A stretch of DNA of 64,000 nt from Homoserinimonas sp. (GTDB taxonomy: Bacteria; Actinomycetota; Actinomycetes; Actinomycetales; Microbacteriaceae). The stretch lies in NCBI GenBank assembly GCA_023957835.1, contig JAMLGP010000001.1, positions 1,729,575 to 1,793,574 on the forward strand. The letters are read 5' to 3'. This document shows positions 55,062 to 64,000 of this stretch, piece by piece. Position 1 is the stretch's first letter. Each line of letters starts with the position of its first letter. A program made the translations under genes and the position numbers. The notes below the pieces were generated by a model. That model ran no database searches and was not told the origin of the DNA. It saw only the letters and a list, made by a program, of their open reading frames with translations.

Positions 55062-55529
55062 CTAAAAAGGCGTCTCGTCGTTGAATGAAGTTGAGTTGTC
55101 CCACGGCTCGGAAACCGCAGAGCTTCCACCCGACCATCCGCCGTCACCCTGATCGCGACTTCCACCCGAGGCGCGCTCCACCTTTGCGGTCGCGTATCTC
55201 AGGCTGGGTCCGATTTCATCGACCTCGATCTCGAAGCTTGTGCGCTTCTCGCCCTCTTTGGTCTCGTAGCTGCGCTGCTTCAGTCGGCCGGTGGCAATCA
55301 CCCTCGTCCCCTTTGCAAGCGAACCTGCTACGTGCTCGGCGAATTCACGCCAGACTGAAGCCCGCAAGAAAAGCGCCTCTCCGTCCTTCCAGTCGTTGGT
55401 TGCCCGGTCGAAGCTGCGGGGAGTAGAAGCGATGGTGAAGTTTGCAACTGCCAGCCCGTTTTGCGTGTAACGCAGTTCCGGATCTGCGGTGAGGTTTCCC
55501 ACAACCGTGATTACGGTTTCACCAGCCAT
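55062..55529 (-). CDS. ssb: single-stranded DNA-binding protein
   Basis: The 155-residue SSB has an OB fold ([40 protein letters not shown]), a short disordered region and an acidic C-terminal tip ending DETPF, which binds partner proteins. It lies 2 bp after rpsF. Confidence 0.94.
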   Translation of the reverse strand: MAGETVITVVGNLTADPELRYTQNGLAVANFTIASTPRSFDRATNDWKDGEALFLRASVWREFAEHVAGSLAKGTRVIATGRLKQRSYETKEGEKRTSFEIEVDEIGPSLRYATAKVERASGGSRDQGDGGWSGGSSAVSEPWDNSTSFNDETPF

Positions 55530-55531
55530 GG

Positions 55532-55951
55532 CTATTCAGCTTCCTTTTCGGCAGTTTGTTTCACGGCCGACTTCGCAGTCTTCGGAGCGCCAGCCGCGGC
55601 GGAACCTGCCTTGCGGGCAGCCTTCTTCGCCGCGTAGCGCTCGGCCTCTGCAACCTGTGCGATCGCCTCTTCGGCGCGCAGAACCTTGGTGCGCATTACA
55701 GCTTCGCTCAGTTTCAGCTGCCGATCCAGTTCGATTGTCGAATCGGAACTCGCGGTCATGTTGACTACCGCGTAGATACCTTCCGACTTCTTGTTGATCT
55801 CATAAGCCAGCCGGCGCTTGCCCCAGATGTCGACGCTGTCGATGGTTCCACCATCGGCGCGAATGACACCAAGGAACTTGTCCAGGCTCGGAGCAACGGT
55901 GCGCTCGTCGATCTCGGGATCGAGAATCACCATGAGCTCGTATTTGTGCAT
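55532..55951 (-). CDS. rpsF: 30S ribosomal protein S6 with long basic tail
   Basis: The first 95 residues are the S6 fold ([39 protein letters not shown]). An Ala/Lys-rich tail of about 40 residues ([21 protein letters not shown]) extends beyond the usual end. AAGGAGG precedes ATG 55951. It heads the operon and is divergent from ino1. Confidence 0.94.
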   Translation of the reverse strand: MHKYELMVILDPEIDERTVAPSLDKFLGVIRADGGTIDSVDIWGKRRLAYEINKKSEGIYAVVNMTASSDSTIELDRQLKLSEAVMRTKVLRAEEAIAQVAEAERYAAKKAARKAGSAAAGAPKTAKSAVKQTAEKEAE

Positions 55952-55980
55952 AACTAACCCGCCTCCTTCGGACTAGAACG

Positions 55981-56038
55981 GTTGCAGACGGTCTGCAACA
56001 GGAGGGTATTTGCAATTTGCCCGATGGTCAGCAGACCA
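55981..56038. promoter_or_regulatory. palindromic sites between rpsF and ino1
   Basis: GTTGCAGACGGTCTGCAAC (55981-55999) is a perfect inverted repeat with 8-bp arms and a 3-base centre. A second smaller pair, TGGTC-AGCA-GACCA, lies at 56025-56038. Both fall in the 144-bp divergent gap, where an inositol-responsive repressor of ino1 would act. The regulator is not identified. Confidence 0.5.
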
Positions 56039-56095
56039 CGGACAACCTGCTTAGTCTAGTCATTGACCAAGAAACTGACAAGGAGTCGGATATTT

Positions 56096-57178
56096 ATGCC
56101 CATCAGGGTCGCAATCGCCGGAGTGGGAAACTGCGCAAATGCACTAATCCAAGGCGTCACCTTCTATAACGATGCAGCCGAAACTGAGACTATCCCGGGC
56201 CTCATGCACAATCGATTGGGCGGATTCGCGGTGTCCGACCTTGAATTCGTTTCTGCCTTCGATGTGGATGCACTCAAAGTCGGCACCGAGCTCTCCAAAG
56301 CAATGTGGGCAAGCCAGAACGACACTTTGCGCTTCGCCGAAGTCTCACCGACTGAAGTAATCGTTCAGCGGGGGCCGACTCTGGATGGGCTTGGCGAGTA
56401 TTACCGACAGGTCATAGAAGAATCCCCTGCACCGGTGGTGGATGTGGTACAGATTCTCAGGGACTCGAAAGCTGATGTGCTCGTGTGCTATCTGCCTGTC
56501 GGCTCGGATGCTGCAGTCAAGTTCTACGCCCAGTGCGCAATCGACGCGGGCATCGCCTTTGTAAATGCGCTCCCGGTGTTCGTGGCAAGCGATCCCGAAT
56601 GGGCAAGCAAGTTTGCAAAGGCCAACCTTCCGATCATCGGGGATGACGTTAAGAGCCAGCTCGGCGCGACAATCACTCATCGCGTTCTTGCCCGACTGTT
56701 CGAGCAGCGAGGGCTGGTTCTGGATCGTACTTACCAGCTGAACGTCGGCGGCAACATGGACTTCAAGAACATGCTTGAGCGCTCCAGACTCGAGTCCAAG
56801 AAGATCTCCAAGACGAGAGCTGTCACGAGCAATCTCGAACAGCAAATGGACCCCAGGAATGTGCACGTCGGACCCAGCGACCACGTGCCGTGGCTCATCG
56901 ATCGCAAGTTCGCGTTCGTAAGACTTGAAGGTCACGGCTTCGGAAATGCCCCGACTTCCCTCGAATACAAGCTCGAAGTGTGGGACTCCCCGAACTCGGC
57001 CGGAGTGGTGATAGACGCGATTCGAATTGCGAAGCTCGCTTTGGATGCGAAAGTCGGCGGGCCGCTGGTTGCGGCATCCGCCTACTTAATGAAGTCGCCT
57101 CCGGTTCAGCATCCGGAAGACGAAGCCCGCGCACTGCTTGAAAAATTCGTGGCAGAGCTCGCAAGGCCGGCAGCTTAA
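56096..57178 (+). CDS. ino1: inositol-1-phosphate (inositol-3-phosphate) synthase
   Basis: The 360-residue enzyme starts at ATG 56096 with AAGGAG. It has the NAD-binding [36 protein letters not shown] and the catalytic region [20 protein letters not shown] of the family. It makes myo-inositol-1-phosphate from glucose-6-phosphate for phosphatidylinositol and mycothiol synthesis. Its TAA stop overlaps that of the convergent pcnA gene. Confidence 0.92.
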   Translation: MPIRVAIAGVGNCANALIQGVTFYNDAAETETIPGLMHNRLGGFAVSDLEFVSAFDVDALKVGTELSKAMWASQNDTLRFAEVSPTEVIVQRGPTLDGLGEYYRQVIEESPAPVVDVVQILRDSKADVLVCYLPVGSDAAVKFYAQCAIDAGIAFVNALPVFVASDPEWASKFAKANLPIIGDDVKSQLGATITHRVLARLFEQRGLVLDRTYQLNVGGNMDFKNMLERSRLESKKISKTRAVTSNLEQQMDPRNVHVGPSDHVPWLIDRKFAFVRLEGHGFGNAPTSLEYKLEVWDSPNSAGVVIDAIRIAKLALDAKVGGPLVAASAYLMKSPPVQHPEDEARALLEKFVAELARPAA

Positions 57179-58608
57179 GTATTTCCGGCTCCGGCCTTCC
57201 ACTCGAGTAGCCTGCGGGAGGCCTCCTGCTCACCAAGCGGGCCCTCATTGAGCCTGAGCTCGAGCAAGAAGCGATACGCCTCGCCAACCTCCCGGCCGGG
57301 CTTTAGTTCAAGCAGTTTCATGATCTGCTCGCCATCCAGGTCAGGTCTGATTGCGGCAAGCTCTTCTTCTTCGGCAAGGGCCGCAATCCTCGACTCGAGG
57401 TCGTCGTAGGCGAACTCGAGCCGCTCGGCCTTCCTGCGGTTTCTTGTGGTCACATCCGCCCGGGTAAGAATGTGCAGGCGTTCGAGCAAGTCACCCGCGT
57501 CACGCACATACCGGCGAACCGCGGAGTCGGTCCAGGCCGAATCGGAATAGCCGAAGAACCTCAAGTGAAGCTCTATGAGTCTGGAAACTTCGCTGATCGT
57601 CTGCTTGTCGAACCGCAACTCTCTCAGCCGCTTTGAGGCAAGCTTCGCACCGACTACGTCATGGTGGTGGAATGAGACTGCACCTCCAGGTTCAAGCCTG
57701 CGGGTTGCAGGCTTCCCTATGTCGTGAAGCAAAGCCGCCAGTCTCAGCACCAGGTCCGGCTCTGAATCCGGATGCCGACTGGACTCGAGTTCGATCGCCT
57801 GATCGAGCACGGTGAGGGTGTGTTCGTAGACGTCCTTGTGATGGTGATGCTCGTCTATCTGCAGCCGCAGTGCCGGAAGTTCCGGCAGGACGAATTCGGC
57901 CAGTCCGGTATCCACCAGCAATTGCAGTCCGGCCGCTGGGGCAGGAGTGCAAAGCAGCCTGGAAAGCTCGTCTCTGACTCGCTCGGCGGAAACAATTTCG
58001 ATCCTCGGCGCAAGCTGCTCGATCGCAGCTCTGACCGAATCGCTCACCGTGAAACCAAGCTGAGAGGTAAATCTGGCGGCTCTCATCATTCGAAGCGGAT
58101 CGTCGGTGAAGGACACCTCGGCTGGTCCCGGAGTCTCCAGCCGCTCGGCCAGGAGATCCTCAATCCCTCCAGACGGGTCCACGAGCTTGAGCTCAGGCAG
58201 CCTGAGCGCCATGGCGTTGACCCGAAAGTCTCTTCTCAGCAGGTCAATTTCGAGACTGTCGCCGAACTCTACTTCGGGCTTTCTGGTCTCCCCGTTGTAC
58301 GAGTCCGCTCGGTAGGTGGTGATTTCTACAGTTGTGTCCCCGATTTTCGCGCCGATGGTGCCGAAAGCCCTGCCGACATCCCAAAATGCCCGGGTCAGGC
58401 TGGAGACGATCTTGAGAATCGAATCCGGGTCTGCATCAGTTGTGAAGTCCAGGTCGTGAATCGGGCGACCGATGAAGGCGTCCCGAACGCAACCTCCGAC
58501 AAGGGCAAGCTCCCTGCCTGCTTCCGCAAAGGCTCTGGACAGACTCGAAACCTCTTCGGATGCCGCCAGATCGGCCAATTGCTGGATCGCAGCGGCGGCG
58601 CTCTTCAT
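57175..58608 (-). CDS. pcnA: CCA tRNA nucleotidyltransferase
   Basis: The product of about 477 residues has the nucleotidyltransferase head [26 protein letters not shown] (class II type), the RNA-binding [10 protein letters not shown], and a C-terminal HD domain ([14 protein letters not shown]). ATG 58608 ([11 protein letters not shown]) fits the family N-terminus; the frame is open to 58851 but would overlap DUF6049. It adds or repairs CCA ends on tRNA. It converges on ino1 by four bases and is divergent from DUF6049. No Nudix gene lies between, unlike in Mycobacterium. Confidence 0.9.
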   Translation of the reverse strand: MKSAAAAIQQLADLAASEEVSSLSRAFAEAGRELALVGGCVRDAFIGRPIHDLDFTTDADPDSILKIVSSLTRAFWDVGRAFGTIGAKIGDTTVEITTYRADSYNGETRKPEVEFGDSLEIDLLRRDFRVNAMALRLPELKLVDPSGGIEDLLAERLETPGPAEVSFTDDPLRMMRAARFTSQLGFTVSDSVRAAIEQLAPRIEIVSAERVRDELSRLLCTPAPAAGLQLLVDTGLAEFVLPELPALRLQIDEHHHHKDVYEHTLTVLDQAIELESSRHPDSEPDLVLRLAALLHDIGKPATRRLEPGGAVSFHHHDVVGAKLASKRLRELRFDKQTISEVSRLIELHLRFFGYSDSAWTDSAVRRYVRDAGDLLERLHILTRADVTTRNRRKAERLEFAYDDLESRIAALAEEEELAAIRPDLDGEQIMKLLELKPGREVGEAYRFLLELRLNEGPLGEQEASRRLLEWKAGAGNT

Positions 58609-58681
58609 GGCCTCAAGACTACCGAGAGCCTTCCCCAATAGAATCTGAACGAGTCGGGAATGGCCAGACTCAACTTCAATC

Positions 58682-60697
58682 ATGAAAATCCTGCCTTTGC
58701 TGCTTGCAGGCGCCATCGCGCTTGGGGGCTCAATTGCGCCCACTGTCGATCCACAACCTGATGTCGGCAGCGTGCAATTGACAGCCGGAGCGATTAGATC
58801 GGGCGTTGTCCGTTCGGCGGAATCCCTGCAACTGACCGGGTCGGTGACCAATTCTTCACAGCAGGTAATAGAAGCCGCTGTCGCAGCCGCCTACCTTCCG
58901 AAAACTGAACTCAAAGACGCAGAGGATCTGGATTCGTGGCTTGAAGACGCAACCTCCGCGGGTGATGAGAATCTAGGCAATGCTCTTGCCAGCACACCAC
59001 TCGGCGATCTTGGGATGGGCCAGATCCGCTCCTTCGGGCTCTCGATTCCGGCTGATGCTCTGGAGGGTTACGGAGCCGGCACTGTTATCCTGCCGGTGAT
59101 AGTTCAAGTAACAAGTGGCGAGGTGGTTATTGCCTCCTGGAAGACCACTGCGACTCTCATTGGCCAGACGCCGACTGCCGTCTCGCTCAGCATTGTCACT
59201 CCGGTCACTGCCCCACCGGACAAGTCGGGGCTGCTCAGTGCTGAGCAGTTGGAATTGCTTACCTCCCCGGGCGGCGCACTGTACCGGCAGCTGGAAATTG
59301 CTTCGGGTCACAATCTGGCTCTTGGCATCGACCCGATGGTTCTTGCTTCAATCCGAATTCTCGGCGACGATGCTCCTGAAGCTGCGACGAACTGGCTCGA
59401 GGCGATGGCGGCCCTGCCCAATGACAGCTTTGCCCTCAGCTACGCGGATGCGAATCAGGGGCTGGCCCTTCAGGCAGGCGCTGGAACTCCGTTGAGTCCA
59501 CTCGGCATCCGGTCTCCGCTCGAGGGCGCCGATTCTTCCGGCGACGACTCAAGCGCGACTGCACCCTCAACTTCTGGTTCGCTTGGAGTGCTCACCGAGT
59601 GGAGTTTTTCGATTTCAGACCTGAGCTGGCCCGCTCCGGTTTCTCTCAGAAGCGAGGATGCCCGCCTGCTGGCTAAAGTAGGAGTGCAGCGACTGCTTCT
59701 GGACGACCGCCAATCAAAGTCCTCCTCAGCCGACACCGCGAACGTCCAGTTCAAGGATCTGGATGGTCTGAATGCGAGCCTGGTTGACCACACTCTTTCC
59801 CAGCTCGTCGATCTGGCTGCCAGGGCAAATACGATGGCGGAGCAAAATGATGCTCTCGCAAGGTTCGGCGCCTACCTTGCGGCGAAAGTGGAATCCGGAG
59901 TTGGCCAGTTCATAATCGCTCTGAACCGGGATGACTCTGGGCTCGGGGCTCGGGTCGAGGAAGCTCTGGGTGCCATCGAATCCATTCCTCTCGCCTCGCT
60001 GGCTCCGCTTTCAACGGTAATTGCCGCGCCGTCGGGCGAATCGACCTTCGTATCGAAGGAGCTGGATCCCAAACGAGTTTCTGCAGCCAAAGCGATACTC
60101 GAAGCAGAAGCGCAAGTTACCTCGTTTTCAACTGTCGTCGATCAGCCGGAGTTGCTCAACTGGCCGAGGCGGCTCGCTCTGCTGGCGTTGTTCTCCCAAT
60201 CCTGGGCCTCAAGCGAGGCCGGATGGACTACCGCAACCGAGCAATTTCTTGACGACAGTGCGGACATCCTGAACTCTGTTCACATTCCCGACGGAAGCAC
60301 GATCACCCTGCTTCAGGAAAAGGGGAACCTGCCGATTGCGGTCGCCAATGAGCTTTCCTTTCCGGTGACCGTCTTCATCAGAGCAAAGCCGGATCGGGCA
60401 ATTCTGGATGTGCTTGAAGATCGGGTGGAACTCAAGATTGAGGCGAATTCGCAGGCCAAGGCAGCTGTACCGGTTCAATCAATAGCAAACGGAACAGTCT
60501 TGACCAGATTGAGCCTTGAATCACGTTCCGGGGTGGAGATTTCAGCCCCAACTTTCGTGGAACTCAACGTTCAGGCGGGCTGGGAAACTGCGGCGACAAT
60601 TGTTCTGGCGATAGCCATCCTGCTCATCTTCGTTGCCGGCATCTGGCGAACGGTATTGAGACGGCGCCGATCAGCGCAGAGCGGGCGGGAAAGTTGA
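58682..60697 (+). CDS. DUF6049 family membrane-anchored protein
   Basis: The 671-residue protein has an N-terminal signal-like segment (ILPLLLAGAIALGGSIAP), a long extracytoplasmic region and a C-terminal membrane span (TAATIVLAIAILLIFVAGIW, about residues 635-655) with a basic tail. Position directly before murJ corresponds to Rv3909 of M. tuberculosis. It probably works in peptidoglycan export or assembly with MurJ, an inference from conserved neighbourhood. It overlaps murJ by four bases. Confidence 0.8.
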   Translation: MKILPLLLAGAIALGGSIAPTVDPQPDVGSVQLTAGAIRSGVVRSAESLQLTGSVTNSSQQVIEAAVAAAYLPKTELKDAEDLDSWLEDATSAGDENLGNALASTPLGDLGMGQIRSFGLSIPADALEGYGAGTVILPVIVQVTSGEVVIASWKTTATLIGQTPTAVSLSIVTPVTAPPDKSGLLSAEQLELLTSPGGALYRQLEIASGHNLALGIDPMVLASIRILGDDAPEAATNWLEAMAALPNDSFALSYADANQGLALQAGAGTPLSPLGIRSPLEGADSSGDDSSATAPSTSGSLGVLTEWSFSISDLSWPAPVSLRSEDARLLAKVGVQRLLLDDRQSKSSSADTANVQFKDLDGLNASLVDHTLSQLVDLAARANTMAEQNDALARFGAYLAAKVESGVGQFIIALNRDDSGLGARVEEALGAIESIPLASLAPLSTVIAAPSGESTFVSKELDPKRVSAAKAILEAEAQVTSFSTVVDQPELLNWPRRLALLALFSQSWASSEAGWTTATEQFLDDSADILNSVHIPDGSTITLLQEKGNLPIAVANELSFPVTVFIRAKPDRAILDVLEDRVELKIEANSQAKAAVPVQSIANGTVLTRLSLESRSGVEISAPTFVELNVQAGWETAATIVLAIAILLIFVAGIWRTVLRRRRSAQSGRES

Positions 60698-62361
60698 GCA
60701 GCGATACCGAGGAAGCAGGAGCAATAGCCGGAGTGGGCAGGGCCAGCACTGTACTGGCCGCAGGAACGATTGTTTCCAGAGTTCTCGGTTTCGTTCGAGT
60801 TGCCATCCTCGCCGCGGCGATAGGGCAAGTAGGCAGCGCGGCAGCAGATGCCTTCGCAATCGCCAACCAGCTGCCGAACAGCATTTACACCCTCACGGTG
60901 GGCGGGCTGCTCAGCGCTGTTCTCGTGCCGCAAATCGTTCGATCGGCCAGAGACGCTGATGGGGGCAGTAGCTACATCAACAAGATCGTGACCGTAGGAA
61001 TCACTTTCTTCGCCATCGTCACAGTAGCAGCGGTTATTGCGGCACCTGCCCTCGTGGCCCTGTATTCGCAATCATCCAGTTCAGGCAGGGGTTTTTCTCC
61101 GGAAGCATTTGCTCTGGCAACAACTTTCGCCTATCTGTGTCTGCCGCAGATCTTCTTCTACGCGCTGTACAGCCTGCTGAGTGAAACCCTCAATGCCCGA
61201 AATATCTTCGGGCCGTTCGCCTGGGCGCCGGTAGTCAATAACGTCGTATCGATCGCAGGGTTAACCGTTTTCATGATCCTGTTTGGTTCCGCTCAGCAAA
61301 ACCGCTTTGTGGAAGCTTTCGGTACCGACCGCATTTTGCTTCTGGCCGAAACCGTGACCCTCGGAGTTGTAGCGCAGGCGCTGGTTGTAACGCTCTTCTG
61401 GCGCAAAGCCGGACTCAAGTATCGGCCAGATTTCAAATGGCGCGGAGTAGGACTTTCGACCACCGGAAAGGCCGCCGGCTGGCTATTCGGAATGATCATC
61501 GTGACTCAGCTTGCTGCGATAGTTCAAAGCAGAGTCGCAACCATGGCCAGCGGCACCGCAGCCTCCGTTCAGGCACTACAGAATTCCTGGCTGATCTTCA
61601 TGCTTCCGCACTCGGTTGTAGCCGTTTCAATCGCCACGGCCTATTTCACCCGGATGAGCGGCCACGCAAGCCGCGGAAGCCTTGAGGAACTTCGTTCTGA
61701 CTTGTCCTCTTCACTCAGAGGCATAGGGCTGCTAATGGTGTTTGCGAGCGTTGGGCTGGCGGTGGTGGCCTACCCGTTCGCGAGGATCTTCGAGAGGGAG
61801 TACCCAAACGTCGTGGCAATGGGAAACGTGATTCTCGCCTTCCTGCCGGGACTGATTCTTTTCAGCGTGCTGTTCGTGATTCAACGGGTTTTCTACTCCC
61901 TTGGCGACACCAGGACGCCCTTCTATCTGCAGACACTGCAGTCGGTGCTCTTTGCCGCCGGCTGCCTGGCCTGCATTTTGCTGCCTACCGGGCTCATTGC
62001 GGTGGGAATCGCAATCGCAACCAGTGTTGCCGGCAGCAGTCAGTCGATAGTCGGGCTCTTCATCATCCGTCGCCGCCTTGGCGGGCAAATCGGCGGCCGA
62101 GTGCTCGTTCGCCACTTGCAGTTCCTGCTTCTCTCTGCGATCTCCGGAGTATTCGGACTGGGAGTGGTTGCCGTCCTTGGAGGGTTCGATCCGACCGGCT
62201 TCGGCCAGTCCGGAATTTTTCAGGCCTGCCTGACAATCCTCGCCGCCACCGTATTCATGGCGCTCATCTACCTGGGTTTGCTTTGGGTCAGCAGAAACCA
62301 GGAACTGCATTCGGTGATTTCTACCGTTCGAGGGCGTTTCACCAGAACCAGGGTGGAATAG
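60694..62361 (+). CDS. murJ: lipid II flippase MurJ
   Basis: The 555-residue protein has about 14 spans and typical MurJ segments (TIVSRVLGFVRVAILAAAIG, VGGLLSAVLVPQIV, LPQIFFYALYSLLSETLNAR). It moves lipid II across the membrane. It starts at TTG 60694. It lacks the C-terminal kinase-like domain found in mycobacterial MviN. Next is trxB 46 bp later, without the sigM gene seen there in mycobacteria. Confidence 0.93.
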   Translation: MSSDTEEAGAIAGVGRASTVLAAGTIVSRVLGFVRVAILAAAIGQVGSAAADAFAIANQLPNSIYTLTVGGLLSAVLVPQIVRSARDADGGSSYINKIVTVGITFFAIVTVAAVIAAPALVALYSQSSSSGRGFSPEAFALATTFAYLCLPQIFFYALYSLLSETLNARNIFGPFAWAPVVNNVVSIAGLTVFMILFGSAQQNRFVEAFGTDRILLLAETVTLGVVAQALVVTLFWRKAGLKYRPDFKWRGVGLSTTGKAAGWLFGMIIVTQLAAIVQSRVATMASGTAASVQALQNSWLIFMLPHSVVAVSIATAYFTRMSGHASRGSLEELRSDLSSSLRGIGLLMVFASVGLAVVAYPFARIFEREYPNVVAMGNVILAFLPGLILFSVLFVIQRVFYSLGDTRTPFYLQTLQSVLFAAGCLACILLPTGLIAVGIAIATSVAGSSQSIVGLFIIRRRLGGQIGGRVLVRHLQFLLLSAISGVFGLGVVAVLGGFDPTGFGQSGIFQACLTILAATVFMALIYLGLLWVSRNQELHSVISTVRGRFTRTRVE

Positions 62362-62407
62362 CCCCGGCTTAGGATTGGTTGTATCCAGAGCAACCGAGGG
62401 GAAAGCA

Positions 62408-63373
62408 GTGCGTCAACTCATAATCATCGGCTCTGGCCCTGCGGGCTTTACGGCCGCAATTTACGCGGCCAGAGCAAACCTGGAACCACTACTGATCGCC
62501 AGTTCAGTGGATGCCGGCGGCGAGCTAATGCAAACCACCGAAGTTGAGAACTTCCCAGGCTTTCCCGAGGCAATCCAGGGACCGGATCTAATGGCGAAGA
62601 TTCAGGCGCAGGCCGAAAAGTTTGGCACGGAAGTCGTACTGGATGACGTGGTCGAACTCGACCTGAAATCTCAAATCAAGAAGGTCACTCTCGGCTCCGG
62701 CAAGGTGGAGGAAGCCCTCGCGGTTATCTACGCCACCGGATCGGCCTATCGCAAGCTTGGAGTTGAAGGAGAAGATCGGCTTAGCGGTCACGGCGTCTCC
62801 TGGTGTGCCACTTGTGACGGCTTCTTCTTCCGCGAGAAAGTAGTGGCAGTCGTAGGCGGCGGAGACTCTGCGATGGAGGAAGCGACTTTTCTGACTCGAT
62901 TCGCCTCCAAGGTTTACCTGATTCATCGGAGCGAAAATTTGCGCGCTTCGGAAATCATGCAGGAGCGCGCTAAGAGCAATCCGAAAATCGAGTTCCGCTT
63001 CAACAAGACCGTTTCTCGAATCGAAGGCGACGAGCTCGTGTCGAAGCTAATTCTTTCCGACACCACGGACGGATCGGAATCCGAACTCGAGGTGAACGGA
63101 GTCTTTGTCGCCATCGGCAGCGACCCCAGAGTTCACCTGGTGCACGGACAACTGGAGTTGACCGCAGACGGCACCATCAAGGTAGACGGCCGCACTTCAC
63201 GGACTTCCCTTGAAGGAGTCTTCGCCGCGGGAGACGTTCTGGACCCGACCTATCGGCAGGCAGTGACAGCGGCCGGTTCAGGAACGGTAGCCGCGCTTGA
63301 CGCTCAACACTATTTGGCTGCATTGCCCAGGGAGCTGCTTGCGGAGGCAAGCAAGCAAACCGCCGCAGTCTGA
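62408..63373 (+). CDS. trxB: thioredoxin reductase
   Basis: The 321-residue flavoprotein has the FAD motif IIIGSGPAGFTAAIYAARA, the redox-active CATC in SWCATCDGFFF, the NADPH motif VVGGGDSAMEEATFL and GVFAAGDV. GTG 62408 is preceded by GAGGGG. It reduces thioredoxin, whose gene follows 31 bp later. Confidence 0.94.
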   Translation: MRQLIIIGSGPAGFTAAIYAARANLEPLLIASSVDAGGELMQTTEVENFPGFPEAIQGPDLMAKIQAQAEKFGTEVVLDDVVELDLKSQIKKVTLGSGKVEEALAVIYATGSAYRKLGVEGEDRLSGHGVSWCATCDGFFFREKVVAVVGGGDSAMEEATFLTRFASKVYLIHRSENLRASEIMQERAKSNPKIEFRFNKTVSRIEGDELVSKLILSDTTDGSESELEVNGVFVAIGSDPRVHLVHGQLELTADGTIKVDGRTSRTSLEGVFAAGDVLDPTYRQAVTAAGSGTVAALDAQHYLAALPRELLAEASKQTAAV

Positions 63374-63404
63374 ACTAAATCAATCCGAGGGAAGGAAATT
63401 CCAA

Positions 63405-63731
63405 ATGTCGATCGCAACTGACGTAACTGACGACACCTTTGAGACCGAGGTGCTGGCTTCCGACAAGACCACACTCGTCGACTTCTGGGCAGAATGGTGT
63501 GGCCCGTGCCGCGCTGTCTCCCCGATTCTTGACCAGATTGCCGAGGAGAACCCGGACAAGATCCGACTCGTCAAGGTCGATGTGGATGCCAACCCACAAC
63601 TGGCAATGAAGTACCAGATAACTTCTATCCCAGCCATGAAGGTCTTCCGCGGCGGGGAAGTCGCCCTGTCGATGGTGGGCGCAATGCCAAAGCCTGCTCT
63701 CGAAGCTAAGCTCGCAGAGTTCCTGAACTGA
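63405..63731 (+). CDS. trxA: thioredoxin
   Basis: The 108-residue thioredoxin has the active site FWAEWCGPCRAVSP, the cis-proline in ITSIPAMKVF and normal length. GGAAGG-type ribosome site precedes ATG 63405. It is reduced by the adjacent TrxB. Confidence 0.95.
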   Translation: MSIATDVTDDTFETEVLASDKTTLVDFWAEWCGPCRAVSPILDQIAEENPDKIRLVKVDVDANPQLAMKYQITSIPAMKVFRGGEVALSMVGAMPKPALEAKLAEFLN

Positions 63732-63743
63732 AGTCTTGACAGG

Positions 63744-63768
63744 TGCTCAAGTCACAGGTACTTGAGCA
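63744..63768. terminator. hairpin between convergent trxA and parB
   Basis: TGCTCAAGT and ACTTGAGCA form perfect 9-bp arms with a 7-base loop, 12 bp after trxA. It may stop transcription from both sides; there is no T tract. Confidence 0.6.
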
Positions 63769-63860
63769 ATCCTCAGATTAGTTGTCGGGCGCGCCGTCAT
63801 CCGATTCCATCGCGGGGGCGACGGCAAATCTGCAGGATCGCAGCGAATCAGCCGAACCGC

Positions 63861-64000
63861 TCAGGAACTGCTGCCGAAAGTCGGTTCGCCGATTTCCTGC
63901 AGAATCCGATTCAGGTCCGAGACGCTCCCAAAGTCGATCGACAGGGTTCCCTTGCTTGAACCGAGGCTAATTCTCACCCTCGTGTTGAGCCGGTCTCCGA
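63861..64000 (-). CDS. parB: chromosome-partitioning protein ParB, C-terminal end (partial)
   Basis: The frame enters from the right edge and ends with TGA at 63861-63863. The visible residues (RLNTRVRISLGSSKGTLSID, FGSVSDLNRILQEIGE) match the C-terminal dimerisation domain of ParB. Position next to trxA is the conserved actinobacterial order. The DNA-binding part is outside the window. Confidence 0.8.
   Translation of the reverse strand, partial: GDRLNTRVRISLGSSKGTLSIDFGSVSDLNRILQEIGEPTFGSSS

Overview
The window is a gene-dense piece of a high-GC actinobacterial chromosome, probably Micrococcales and most likely a small-genome Microbacteriaceae relative. The reasons are the HspR-regulated dnaK-grpE-dnaJ-hspR-clpB operon with perfect CTTGAGT-N7-ACTCAAG sites, the frequent GTG/TTG starts, two F420-type luciferase-like oxidoreductases, an inositol-1-phosphate synthase gene, an IdeR/DtxR-type iron box, and the DUF6049-murJ-trxB-trxA-parB order typical of the origin-proximal region of Actinobacteria. 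The right edge runs into parB, so oriC is inferred to lie a few genes beyond it. No rRNA, CRISPR array, prophage or intact insertion sequence was seen.

Layout: 1-3256 holds the end of a ROK-family gene, an AidB-like acyl-CoA dehydrogenase, a dimethylargininase and a divergent Lrp-type regulator. 3283-9785 has a thioesterase and, divergent from it, a five-gene polyamine-type ABC importer plus amidohydrolase operon. 9811-18973 has a septum-formation-domain protein, pyrE, xth, a GntR regulator, a DUF6421 protein, an ABC-2 exporter, threonine aldolase and an F420-type oxidoreductase. 19028-27305 has a membrane acyltransferase and the HspR heat-shock operon. 27306-33335 has an MFS transporter, a VapBC toxin-antitoxin pair, a PEP-mutase-family enzyme, a heme-oxygenase locus behind an iron box, idi, a polysaccharide deacetylase and dcd.

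33441-33764 holds tRNA-Gly(CCC) followed by an unusual repeat cluster: a copy of the tRNA 3' end, two copies of a 60-bp palindromic repeat and a 17-bp-arm inverted repeat. 33750-39433 holds MarR, a Pif1-type helicase, a CopD-CtaG fusion and HU. 39475-44587 carries zinc-free forms of S14, L33 and L28, a second F420-type oxidoreductase, then zur-znuB-znuC-znuA with a Zur box on the znuA promoter. 44688-52337 has hisC, a 4-TM membrane protein, a WXG-like protein paired with a hydrolase, purB, two small membrane proteins and a TetR-controlled flavin monooxygenase.

52423-64000 is the origin-proximal core: dnaB, a ~500-bp gap carrying a DnaA-box cluster, rplI-rpsR-ssb-rpsF, divergent ino1, convergent pcnA, DUF6049, murJ, trxB, trxA and the C-terminal end of parB. 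The genes most worth follow-up are the tRNA-linked repeats, the DnaA-box cluster, the phased repeats before the ABC operon, the WXG-hydrolase pair and the possible metal motif of DUF6421.
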